Source: Candidatus Roizmanbacteria bacterium
GTDB lineage: Bacteria > Patescibacteriota > Microgenomatia > UBA1406 > GWC2-37-13
Assembly: GCA_016215445.1 (NCBI GenBank)
Contig: JACRJL010000001.1
Coordinates: 1 to 64,000, forward strand
DNA length: 64,000 nucleotides
Direction of reading: 5' to 3'
Every line of letters begins with the position of its first letter. Positions within the stretch are counted from its first letter, which is position 1. The translations under genes were made by a program, and so were the position numbers. The notes below the pieces were generated by a model, which saw only the letters and a list, made by a program, of their open reading frames with translations, was not told the DNA's origin and made no database searches. This document shows positions 26,351-33,222 of this stretch, one piece after another.

Positions 26351-28285
26351 TTAATCCTCCAAAGTCGAGACGTCACCAACAGGCTGGCCGAGTTCTTGAG
26401 CTTTGAGGACGCGTCTCATGATTTTGCCCGAGCGAGTTTTAGGAAGTTTTTCAACAAAATCGATCTCGTCCGGAGTAGCAATCGGGCCGATGGATTTGCG
26501 GACGGTCTGTACCAACTCGGCCTTTAATTCATCAGACGGCTGAATTCCGACTTTCAGAATGATAAAAGCCTTGATTGATTCACCTTTGACTTCGTGGGGT
26601 TTACCAATGACAGCAGCCTCGGCGACTTTCGGATTGGATACAAAGGCCGATTCAAGCTCAGCCGATCCCAAACGATGACCTGATACTTTAATGACGTCGT
26701 CGTTTCTGCCTGTGATCCAATAATAGCCATCCTCGTCGATTTTTGCCGAGTCTCCGGCAAAATAAACGTTCGGGATCTTTTCAAAATAAGTCTCCTTGTA
26801 GCGAGCCGGATTATTATAAACATCAAGAAACATTGCCGGCCAGGGTTTTTTTATAATCAAATATCCTTGAGTATTGATGGGAACTTTATTTCCCTTGTCG
26901 TCAACAACATCGGCGTCTATCCCGAAAAAAGGTTTAAAGGCGCTTCCTGGTTTTAGTCCAACCGAGGGAACCGGCGTAATCATAAACATGCCTGTCTCGG
27001 TCTGCCACCAAGTATCCATAATTGGTATTTGTTCACGACCGACGTTTTTATAATACCAAAGCCAGGCTTCCGGGTTAATTGGTTCTCCAACACTTCCCAA
27101 AATTTTCAAAGACGACAGGTCGTGTTTTTTAACTGCTTCTTCGCCGAATTTCATCAGAGCACGGATGGCCGTGGGAGCCGTGTAAAATTTTGTCACCTTA
27201 TATTTCTCGATCAATTTCCACCAGATTTCAATATCAGGATAGTCAGGGGTGCCTTCATAGACAAAAGTGGTCACTCCGTTTATAAGAGGTGAGTAGAGAA
27301 TATAGGAGTGACCCGTGATCCAGCCGGCATCGGCTGTTGACCAGAAAATGTCATCAGGTTTAATGTCAAAAACCCATTTTAAAGTTGTATAGATTCCGAC
27401 CATGTAGCCGGCATGGGCGTGAATGATTCCCTTTGGTTTGCCCGTAGTTCCGGAAGTATAGAGAATGAAGGCAGTGTCGGTTGCTTCCATGATTTCTGTC
27501 AAACAGATGGTATCTTGTTTGGAAACGAGTTCGTGCCACCAGAGATAACTTTGTAGACTTTGGTCGCTCGATACCGTGTTTTTCACTCCGTGGGCGTGCT
27601 CGCTACGCTGCGCACCTCCCAAGTCGTTCAAAACAGGTATCGTCGCTCCCTCAATTCTTTTTACAACAATCACATTTTTAACAGTTTTATTATCTTTCAA
27701 AGCTTCCTTGACGTTTTTAAAAGATTCAATGGTTTTTTTACCGTAAGGATAAGCGTTTGAACAGACGACGACTTTAGCCTGGGCGTCGTCTATCCGGTTT
27801 TTCAAGGCGTCAGCAGAGAAACCCGAATAGACAACCGAGTGAACGGCGCCGATTTTCAAGCAACCGAGCATAGCAATAAACTGTTCTGGAATGCGCGGCA
27901 GATAAATGGTTACTTTATCTCCTTTTTTTACACCTAAAGATTTTAGTCCGTTGGCAAAACGACTTACTTCTTCATTTAGCTCCTTATAAGTAAATTTTTT
28001 GTCTGTTCCGTCTTGGGAAACCCAGATTAAAGCAGTCTTTTCGCTGACGTCTGTTTTAAGCCAGCGGTCTAAGGCATTGTAGACGATGTTTGTTTGACCG
28101 CCAGTAAACCAGCGGGCATAAGGGTATTTCCAGTCCAGAACCTTGTCCCAAGGCTTAAACCAGAAAAGCTCTTTGGCAATATTTCCCCAAAACGCTTCCG
28201 GATTCTCAATCGAGTCTTTGTAAAGTTTTTCATAGTCTTTGACGTAGGACCCTTCAACTGTTACTGGTTTAGGGTTAATTAGCAT
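26351..28285 (-). CDS. acsA: Acetyl-CoA synthetase
   Basis: The protein has 644 residues, full length. It contains the AMP-binding motif TSGTTGKPKG (about 273-282), STADAGWITGHSY, DTWWQTETG, GRNDDVIKVSGHRLG, and the C-terminal RSGKIMRR whose Lys is acetylated in the family. It makes acetyl-CoA from acetate, ATP and CoA through acetyl-AMP. Residues about 220-232 (GGAQRSEHAHGV) are encoded by a palindromic element that also occurs in nadE. The intergenic region upstream is shared with the divergent gene at 28367. Confidence 0.96.
   Translation of the reverse strand: MLINPKPVTVEGSYVKDYEKLYKDSIENPEAFWGNIAKELFWFKPWDKVLDWKYPYARWFTGGQTNIVYNALDRWLKTDVSEKTALIWVSQDGTDKKFTYKELNEEVSRFANGLKSLGVKKGDKVTIYLPRIPEQFIAMLGCLKIGAVHSVVYSGFSADALKNRIDDAQAKVVVCSNAYPYGKKTIESFKNVKEALKDNKTVKNVIVVKRIEGATIPVLNDLGGAQRSEHAHGVKNTVSSDQSLQSYLWWHELVSKQDTICLTEIMEATDTAFILYTSGTTGKPKGIIHAHAGYMVGIYTTLKWVFDIKPDDIFWSTADAGWITGHSYILYSPLINGVTTFVYEGTPDYPDIEIWWKLIEKYKVTKFYTAPTAIRALMKFGEEAVKKHDLSSLKILGSVGEPINPEAWLWYYKNVGREQIPIMDTWWQTETGMFMITPVPSVGLKPGSAFKPFFGIDADVVDDKGNKVPINTQGYLIIKKPWPAMFLDVYNNPARYKETYFEKIPNVYFAGDSAKIDEDGYYWITGRNDDVIKVSGHRLGSAELESAFVSNPKVAEAAVIGKPHEVKGESIKAFIILKVGIQPSDELKAELVQTVRKSIGPIATPDEIDFVEKLPKTRSGKIMRRVLKAQELGQPVGDVSTLED
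27590..27626. repeat. 37-bp element inside acs, shared with nadE
   Basis: Starts GTGGGCGTGCTCGCTACGCT and ends CACCTCCCAAGTCG. It matches 34581-34617 at 36 of 37 positions. On the minus strand it is read in a different frame from the nadE copy. Similarity is weaker in the adjoining bases to the left. Confidence 0.9.
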
Positions 28286-28328
28286 AGATTCATTTTGGAG
28301 GAAAGAAAATTAAAATGCAATGGGAAAG

Positions 28329-28356
28329 TTGACAATAATAATTGGATTGTTATAAT
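28329..28356 (+). promoter_or_regulatory. Consensus promoter of the 28367 gene
   Basis: TTGACA (28329-28334), a 16-nt spacer and TATAAT (28351-28356). The ATG follows the -10 box by 10 nt, leaving a leader of only about 3 nt. Both boxes match the sigma-70 consensus exactly. Confidence 0.75.
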
Positions 28357-28366
28357 TTGATAAATT

Positions 28367-28903
28367 ATGACAGCTATGGCGACGGAAACAAGAAAATTGA
28401 ATGTCTTTGAAAAAGCGGCTTATGTCTGGAATATGAGAGTAATAAAACCGACTAATAAAAATCATATTCCAAAAAACGGGGTCCGGGAACCAAGACACGA
28501 AGAAAGACTGAACTCCCTTGTTGAAATCTTGATACATACGCCTTCCAGAGATAATCTATATCAATTATTAAATTTTGGAGTCGATTTGGGCGATGAAAAG
28601 GCATTGATTGAAGCAGATAGATCAATTGGAACTTTTCCAAAGACCCATTTTTGGATGGAACACAACGATCCCCATAGAAGATTATTATATTTACAGACTC
28701 TATCCGAAGGTTATCTAAATAGCGCCGAATTCTATAAGCGAAGATACAATCATAATCTAGGATTGAAAGACGAAGCGAAAAACTTAAAAGATATTGATCC
28801 AAGAGGAAGCGCTGATAAAGCATTGGAACTATATAGAAAACATCAGGAGACAGAAACAGAAATTCTTCAACTTAAAGAACAATTTCCTGCTTTAATAAAA
28901 TAA
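28367..28903 (+). CDS. Small soluble helical protein of unknown function
   Basis: The protein has 178 residues and no signal peptide. I do not recognise the family. The middle has LVEILIHTPSRDNLYQLLNF and the C-terminal 60 residues are charged and helical (KHQETETEILQLKEQF). A second Met at 28376 is a possible start, but the ATG at 28367 fits the promoter better. The gene has a perfect-consensus promoter, so it is probably well expressed. It is followed by the first leader-ORF and terminator unit. Confidence 0.7.
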   Translation: MTAMATETRKLNVFEKAAYVWNMRVIKPTNKNHIPKNGVREPRHEERLNSLVEILIHTPSRDNLYQLLNFGVDLGDEKALIEADRSIGTFPKTHFWMEHNDPHRRLLYLQTLSEGYLNSAEFYKRRYNHNLGLKDEAKNLKDIDPRGSADKALELYRKHQETETEILQLKEQFPALIK

Positions 28904-28908
28904 TTCAA

Positions 28909-28936
28909 TTGCATTGTTAATTTTTCGGTGTATAAT
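28909..28936 (+). promoter_or_regulatory. Promoter of leader ORF 1
   Basis: TTGCAT (28909-28914), a 16-nt spacer and TATAAT (28931-28936). The leader ATG follows at 28949, 12 nt after the -10 box. Confidence 0.6.
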
Positions 28937-28948
28937 TATTATTATCTT

Positions 28949-29020
28949 ATGAAAAATTTGAATCCCAATTTTTACTTTTATTTTACCCGCGAAGGCGGCG
29001 GAGAAGGTTGTGACTGTTAA
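28949..29020 (+). CDS. 23-residue aromatic leader peptide 1
   Basis: ATG to TAA, 24 codons. The peptide contains NFYFYFTREGGGEG and ends CDC: five Phe/Tyr codons in a row (28968-28982) just before a Gly-rich part. The ORF sits between its own promoter and a Rho-independent terminator. This is the layout of amino-acid attenuation leaders such as pheL. The aromatic codons are also the left arm of a 16-bp perfect hairpin. Alternative: a small functional or modified peptide. It is too short for homology to be judged by eye. Confidence 0.5.
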   Translation: MKNLNPNFYFYFTREGGGEGCDC

Positions 29021-29036
29021 GTAAAATAAAAGTAAA
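28971..29036 (+). promoter_or_regulatory. Attenuator-like hairpin overlapping leader ORF 1
   Basis: The left arm TTTACTTTTATTTTAC (28971-28986) and right arm GTAAAATAAAAGTAAA (29021-29036) are perfect complements over 16 bp, with a 34-nt loop. The left arm consists of the Phe/Tyr codons of the leader. Inside the loop CGGCGG (28996-29001) can pair with CCGCCG (29043-29048) of the terminator, an alternative antiterminator. Confidence 0.6.
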
Positions 29037-29040
29037 CCAA

Positions 29041-29063
29041 CCCCGCCGAAAGGCGGGGTTTTT
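29041..29063 (+). terminator. Rho-independent terminator after leader ORF 1
   Basis: CCCCGCC (29041-29047), loop GAAA, GGCGGGG (29052-29058), then TTTTT. The stem is 7 GC-rich pairs with a GNRA-type loop. The same terminator occurs at 29465-29487. Confidence 0.9.
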
Positions 29064-29074
29064 AAGTTATATAT

Positions 29075-29356
29075 ATGGAAATTAGAACAGCAGTTGGAGC
29101 AAAAGCAGCAGAAAATTATCGAAAAATGAAGGACAAATTAACAGACCATCAAGTTCTTGTCCCGAAATTAAAATCAGTTCCGCACCACGGTGCTGGGGAA
29201 ATACCGGTGATAACTGGTTGGACTGTAAAAAATATTAGGAAGATGAACCTAAGCCAAATATCAATGGTTATGGAATATGCGTCGGCCCAGCTTGATGAAC
29301 CTAAAAGAGGGTTACTGACAGGTAGGGAAGAAAGGTTAAGAGGAATGAGAAATTAA
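29075..29356 (+). CDS. Small protein of unknown function behind the first attenuator
   Basis: The protein has 93 residues. It starts 12 nt after the terminator's T-run. I do not recognise the family. It is soluble, basic at the end (LTGREERLRGMRN), with an apparent helical C-terminal half (WTVKNIRKMNLSQISMVMEY). Its expression should depend on read-through of the terminator at 29041-29063 unless it has a hidden promoter. Eight nucleotides separate it from the second leader ORF. Confidence 0.6.
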   Translation: MEIRTAVGAKAAENYRKMKDKLTDHQVLVPKLKSVPHHGAGEIPVITGWTVKNIRKMNLSQISMVMEYASAQLDEPKRGLLTGREERLRGMRN

Positions 29357-29364
29357 AAAATAAC

Positions 29365-29448
29365 ATGAGAAACAAAAGATTTCTGATAAAACAGACGAGC
29401 TATTACTATCGAGAACTGCTTTACGGCGGGGTGCCGTTTCATGCCTGA
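29365..29448 (+). CDS. 27-residue tyrosine-rich leader peptide 2
   Basis: ATG to TGA, 28 codons. The peptide includes KQTSYYYRELLYGGVPFHA, with three consecutive Tyr codons (29401-29409) and a fourth at 29422-29424. It ends 16 nt before a terminator identical to the one after leader 1. A 9-nt segment inside the ORF is complementary to the terminator's 5' arm, so translation could control termination. Likely a regulatory leader of the 29511-31452 genes; an independent peptide function is possible. Confidence 0.5.
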   Translation: MRNKRFLIKQTSYYYRELLYGGVPFHA

Positions 29449-29472
29449 ATTTATACTTAACCGACCCCGCCG
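29424..29472 (+). promoter_or_regulatory. Antiterminator pairing of leader 2
   Basis: CGGCGGGGT (29424-29432, inside the leader ORF) is a perfect 9-nt complement of ACCCCGCCG (29464-29472, the 5' arm of the terminator). It can also form a local hairpin ACGGC/GCCGT. A ribosome stalled on the Tyr codons would leave this segment free; a ribosome at the stop codon would cover it. Confidence 0.6.
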
Positions 29473-29487
29473 AAAGGCGGGGTTTTT
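29465..29487 (+). terminator. Rho-independent terminator after leader ORF 2
   Basis: CCCCGCC (29465-29471), loop GAAA, GGCGGGG (29476-29482), then TTTTT. Identical in stem and loop to the terminator at 29041-29058. Confidence 0.9.
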
Positions 29488-29510
29488 ATTAATAATTTAT
29501 TTATTTAAAT

Positions 29511-30437
29511 ATGTCAGAAACTATAAAGATTACTGGTTTTAGTGATGGTCATCAATTTAGAAATGCGAATCGTTATATAGACACCCAAAAGCTTTTCCAG
29601 GAATTGGGTTTGACCAATGAGGTGGAAAATAGGACGCCAACCGTAGGGGTGAACGTTGCTCATTTGGCGAGAATGGATGCTGTCCAAGGGCTAAACAAAG
29701 ACATTAACGGACGTGATTTATCAGTAACAATTTTAGGCATATCGACGGCTGAAGGCCCGAGTGATTTTCAAAAATTATTGAAAGGATTGGGTGCAAGTCA
29801 TATCTCGACGACGGCGATAGATATAAGCGACGGAATTTTCTCCGAGATTGCGAAAACAGACTTGGATGAAGTAACCTGTCTTTTAAAAGACGCTAGAGAA
29901 ACGGGTTTACCGGGATCGAGTCAAGATTTCAATCTTCGCGATCATATCGCCAATTGTTGTCCTCCGGAGATTGATCGAGAAATTAACGCCGAGGCAGTAA
30001 AAATTCTCAAACCAGGAGGTATTTCCATTGTCAATATTACCAGTAGCGATCTATTATCTAATTCTCAAGGTAGGGAGGTAGTTGATTTTTTTCAACTAAG
30101 ATCAACTATAGGAGAAGAAATAATTCGTGCATTGCAGACTAATATATATGATCTAAAAGAATTAGCCGAAGCATTCCCAGAGGTTGATGTCGAATCGTTG
30201 CGAGGATTAATTTTGGAAATAGAACCCGGGGGGAGTTTTGTGGTTTTTGGAGAAGACGAACAGGGTCACGGCGAATGGTTCCGGTCCATAGATGACCATA
30301 AAAAACTCTGGAAAAAAGATAGGTTTGAAATTGTCGAAATTGCCACCCGAGAAGGTAAAGATAGTCACAGTCCGCCGCTTGAGTGTATGAGGCACAATGT
30401 TGTCCTCAAAAAAAAATTATCAGTTGATGAGAAATAA
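29511..30437 (+). CDS. SAM-dependent-methyltransferase-like protein
   Basis: The protein has 308 residues and is soluble. The middle resembles a class I methyltransferase: DLSVTILGISTAEGPSDF as a possible motif I region and INAEAVKILKPGGISIVNIT as the late strand motif. A Cys pair (NCCPP) lies between them. The glycine-rich motif I is not classical (ISTAEG), so the SAM site is uncertain. It starts 24 nt after the second terminator, and its stop is 1 nt before the PLP enzyme gene, so the two form an operon probably controlled by leader 2. Confidence 0.6.
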   Translation: MSETIKITGFSDGHQFRNANRYIDTQKLFQELGLTNEVENRTPTVGVNVAHLARMDAVQGLNKDINGRDLSVTILGISTAEGPSDFQKLLKGLGASHISTTAIDISDGIFSEIAKTDLDEVTCLLKDARETGLPGSSQDFNLRDHIANCCPPEIDREINAEAVKILKPGGISIVNITSSDLLSNSQGREVVDFFQLRSTIGEEIIRALQTNIYDLKELAEAFPEVDVESLRGLILEIEPGGSFVVFGEDEQGHGEWFRSIDDHKKLWKKDRFEIVEIATREGKDSHSPPLECMRHNVVLKKKLSVDEK

Positions 30438-30438
30438 T

Positions 30439-31452
30439 ATGAAAAAAAATAATCTAAAACCGATCAACGAGCCGATATTTCTATCAACCACTTCTGCCCA
30501 GAGTGAACCAAGTCAGTGGGGTTACAGCCGGGTCGATAATCCGACCCGGCTGGCGCTCGAAGGAAAGTTGGCAGAAATTGAAAAAGGCAAGTTTGCTTTG
30601 GCTTTTTCTTCAGGATCATCGGCAATAGCCTGTCTTTTTGCTCTTTTTAAAGGAGGCGATCATATTTTATGCCATCGGGAAATATATGAAGGGACTCATA
30701 GATTATTGGAAAAAATATTCAAAAGATTCAAAATAAAATTTGACTTAGTAGATTTTAATGACCCTGGAGAAGTTAAGAAAAGTATCAGGACCAATACAAA
30801 ACTAATCTTTTTCGAGAATATTACAAATCCGAATCTAGAAAAAATTAATATAAAGAAAATTAGGCGGTCTGTCCCAAAAAAAATTATTGTCGCTATTGAC
30901 AGTACCGTATGTACACCGGTTTTTGAAAACCCGTTAGAGTTGGGTGCCGATATTGTTGTTCACAGTCTGACAAAGTTTATTTCCGGCCACCATGATGTTC
31001 TTGCCGGGGCTGTCATGACGAATAAAATCGACCTATTTAATCAACTTAAGTTTATTCAACAAACCATGGGTTTAGTTTTAGATCCTTTCAGCTGCTATTT
31101 GATTAGTCGGGGTTTAAAAACTCTTGATTTGAGAATGGAAAAACATACGGCTAACGCCAAAAAAGTTGCTGAATTTCTGGAAAAGGAGCGGGAGGTTGAA
31201 AAAGTTATTTTTCCTGGAGTTTCCGGAGTTGTTTCTTTTCAATTGGATCGTAAAATTGATCCGATAGGTTTCTTAAAGAAGTTGAAGTTTATAAAAATCG
31301 CCCAGAGTTTTGGAGGAGCGGAATCGACCATTTTACATCCAGTTTCAATGATGAAGCTGGCCATTCCAGTTAATATTAACTTGTTCCGATTGTCAGTCGG
31401 TTTTGAAAATGTCGAAGATATTATCAATGATTTAACTCGAGCTTTAAAGTGA
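30439..31452 (+). CDS. PLP-dependent Cys/Met-metabolism enzyme (cystathionine gamma-synthase/lyase-like)
   Basis: The protein has 337 residues from the ATG at 30439, shorter than the usual 380-400. SRVDNPTRLALEGKLAEIE, LAFSSGSSAIACLFALFKGG and the PLP-lysine segment VVHSLTKFISGHHDVLAGAV are family hallmarks (Cys_Met_Meta_PP). The C-terminal substrate domain has SFGGAESTILHP. The exact reaction (lyase, synthase or sulfhydrylase) cannot be told. I chose 30439 because it follows the upstream stop by 1 nt; an earlier start at 30397 would overlap the upstream gene. Confidence 0.85.
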   Translation: MKKNNLKPINEPIFLSTTSAQSEPSQWGYSRVDNPTRLALEGKLAEIEKGKFALAFSSGSSAIACLFALFKGGDHILCHREIYEGTHRLLEKIFKRFKIKFDLVDFNDPGEVKKSIRTNTKLIFFENITNPNLEKINIKKIRRSVPKKIIVAIDSTVCTPVFENPLELGADIVVHSLTKFISGHHDVLAGAVMTNKIDLFNQLKFIQQTMGLVLDPFSCYLISRGLKTLDLRMEKHTANAKKVAEFLEKEREVEKVIFPGVSGVVSFQLDRKIDPIGFLKKLKFIKIAQSFGGAESTILHPVSMMKLAIPVNINLFRLSVGFENVEDIINDLTRALK

Positions 31453-31464
31453 ATTATAAATTTG

Positions 31465-31470
31465 TATAAT
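31465..31470 (+). promoter_or_regulatory. -10 box of tyrS
   Basis: TATAAT with 7 nt to the tyrS ATG; the -35 region is weak. tyrS therefore probably has its own leaderless transcript as well as possible read-through from upstream. Confidence 0.5.
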
Positions 31471-31477
31471 AAATCTT

Positions 31478-32596
31478 ATGAATATCGAAGATCGTTTGAA
31501 ACTTATAAAACAGGTTGGTGAGGAAATTATTCAAGAGGATGAGTTGAGGAAGTTGTTGGAAAGTGGTGAGGAATTGATTGCCTATGACGGATTTGAGCCG
31601 TCGGGGCAGATTCACATTGCCCAAGGAATATTGCGCGCCATTAACGTCAATAAGATGATTAAAGCGGGAGTAAAGTTTCGGATGTGGGTAGCTGATTGGC
31701 ATGCTATGGCTAACAATAAAATGGGAGGAGATTTGGAAAAAATAAAAATCGTCGGTAAATATTTTATTGAAGTTTGGCGGGCAAGTGGTATGGACCTATC
31801 AAAAGTTGAGTTTATGTGGGCGAGTGATATGGCAAAAAACCCAGACTATTGGAAGTTAGTTCTTCAGGTTGGAAAGTCCAATGCCTTAAAAAGATTCATC
31901 AGGACCGCCGAGATGATGGGTCGGGAAGAATCGCTTGATAAGTTGACTGGCGCTCATATTATTTATTCTTGTATGCAGGTGGCTGACATCTTTATGCTTA
32001 AGGCTAATATTACTCAGCTTGGAATGGATCAAAGAAAGGTTAACATGTTGGCCCGCGAAGTCGGTCCAATTCTTGGATTTTGGAAGCCGGTGGTAGTTTC
32101 CCACCACATGCTTATGGGTCTTTCTAAGGCCCCGGGTACAACTGAAGCGGTTGTACAGGGCTCGTCAGAAAGTGCTATTCAGCGAACAATTGAGAGAAAA
32201 ATGAGTAAGTCGATGCCTGATTCGGCGATTTTTATGACCGACACAAAAGAAGATATAAAAAGGAAAATAAATAAGGCTTATTGTTTAGAGGGGGATATTA
32301 AAGAAAATCCGATACTTGAATATTATAAATATATAATATTTGAATCCCTCGACAAGCTTGGGATAAACGAGTTGCGGGTTGAGAGACCGGAAAAATTCGG
32401 AGGCGATTTATCATTCAAAACATACGCCGAATTGGAAAAAATCTTTTCCGAAAAAAAGGTCCATCCGATGGATATAAAAGCCACTTTGTCCAAATTACTT
32501 GACCAGTTGATTGAGCCGGTCCGACGCCATTTCGAACAAGATCCTGAAGCCAAAAAACTCTTGGAGCAAGTGCGAAGCTTTCAGGTGACAAGATAG
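31478..32596 (+). CDS. tyrS: Tyrosyl-tRNA synthetase, archaeal/eukaryotic type
   Basis: The protein has 372 residues. FEPSGQIHIAQGI carries the class I HIGH-like motif and KMSKSMPDSAIFM the KMSKS motif. MWVADWHAMANNKMGGDLEKI and LGMDQRKVNMLAREVG match the archaeal/eukaryotic TyrRS branch rather than the usual bacterial one, and the bacterial C-terminal S4 domain is absent. It charges tRNA-Tyr. It lies about 2 kb behind the Tyr-rich leader ORF, which is suggestive but not proof of joint control. Confidence 0.92.
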   Translation: MNIEDRLKLIKQVGEEIIQEDELRKLLESGEELIAYDGFEPSGQIHIAQGILRAINVNKMIKAGVKFRMWVADWHAMANNKMGGDLEKIKIVGKYFIEVWRASGMDLSKVEFMWASDMAKNPDYWKLVLQVGKSNALKRFIRTAEMMGREESLDKLTGAHIIYSCMQVADIFMLKANITQLGMDQRKVNMLAREVGPILGFWKPVVVSHHMLMGLSKAPGTTEAVVQGSSESAIQRTIERKMSKSMPDSAIFMTDTKEDIKRKINKAYCLEGDIKENPILEYYKYIIFESLDKLGINELRVERPEKFGGDLSFKTYAELEKIFSEKKVHPMDIKATLSKLLDQLIEPVRRHFEQDPEAKKLLEQVRSFQVTR

Positions 32597-32604
32597 GTTT
32601 CAAT

Positions 32605-32632
32605 TTGACAAAGAGTTTTTGTTTGTTATACT
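32605..32632 (+). promoter_or_regulatory. Strong promoter of the RRM gene
   Basis: TTGACA (32605-32610), a 16-nt spacer and TATACT (32627-32632). It is followed by an untranslated leader of about 95 nt, unusual in this window. The leader includes T-rich segments and ends in a Shine-Dalgarno site. Confidence 0.7.
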
Positions 32633-32716
32633 TTTATCTGTTATTTATTTCGTTTTTCGTTTTCACGGTGAATATTTTTTCTTCCAATTTTGTTTATCCA
32701 TTTATAATATCTTGCG

Positions 32717-32727
32717 AAAGGTGGTGA
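32717..32727 (+). promoter_or_regulatory. Shine-Dalgarno site of the RRM gene
   Basis: AAAGGTGGTGA, one mismatch from AAAGGAGGTGA, 6 nt before the ATG. One of the few clear ribosome-binding sites here. Confidence 0.7.
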
Positions 32728-32733
32728 GAATTA

Positions 32734-33129
32734 ATGAGTAAAAAGCTATACGTAGGCAATCTTTTGTATGAAGTGACTGATGAGGATTTGAAAACTCATT
32801 TTTCAACCGTAGGTAACGTCGTATCTTCGACAGTTATCCGTTTTAGAGATTCCGGCCGATCAAAGGGGTTTGGTTTTGTTGAGATGTCAACCGAAGAGGA
32901 GGCTCAAAAAGCCATCGAAACCATGAATGGTCAGGACTTTAAAGGTAGAAAATTGGTAGTTTCTGAAGCTAGACCGCCTAAGGAAAGTCGTTTTGACTCC
33001 GAAGGTCAGACTGCGGCTCCGAGCGAACCAGCTCCAACCGCCCCTAGTGAAGAGAAATCCGATGCTCCAACAGAAAGCACACCGGCTCCAACAGAACCGG
33101 TTGCAGATGAAGAGCAGCCAAAAATGTAA
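32734..33129 (+). CDS. RRM-type RNA-binding protein with Pro/Ala/Glu tail
   Basis: The protein has 131 residues. One RNA-recognition motif spans residues 3-82, with RNP2 (LYVGNL) and RNP1 (KGFGFVEM) intact including the aromatic residues. The acidic tail (about 85-131, APSEPAPTAPSEEKS, TPAPTEPVADEEQ) is disordered. It resembles cyanobacterial Rbp and glycine-rich cold-inducible RNA-binding proteins, with an acidic instead of a glycine-rich tail. A strong promoter, long leader, Shine-Dalgarno site and terminator suggest high, possibly regulated expression. It probably acts as an RNA chaperone. Confidence 0.93.
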   Translation: MSKKLYVGNLLYEVTDEDLKTHFSTVGNVVSSTVIRFRDSGRSKGFGFVEMSTEEEAQKAIETMNGQDFKGRKLVVSEARPPKESRFDSEGQTAAPSEPAPTAPSEEKSDAPTESTPAPTEPVADEEQPKM

Positions 33130-33153
33130 AATTCGTAATTTTATATTAAAAAT

Positions 33154-33180
33154 CCCGCACCCGATAAGGTGCGGGGTTTT
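33154..33180 (+). terminator. Rho-independent terminator of the RRM gene
   Basis: CCCGCACC (33154-33161), loop CGATAA, GGTGCGGG (33168-33175), then GTTTT. Eight paired bases. Confidence 0.9.
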
Positions 33181-33205
33181 ATTTGTAAGAAATGATTCGG
33201 GTTGA

Positions 33206-33211
33206 TATAAT
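33206..33211 (+). promoter_or_regulatory. -10 box of the 33223 gene
   Basis: TATAAT ending 11 nt before the ATG; no clear -35 box, but TG at 33203-33204 lies close upstream. Confidence 0.45.
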
Positions 33212-33222
33212 AAGACCTTTAT

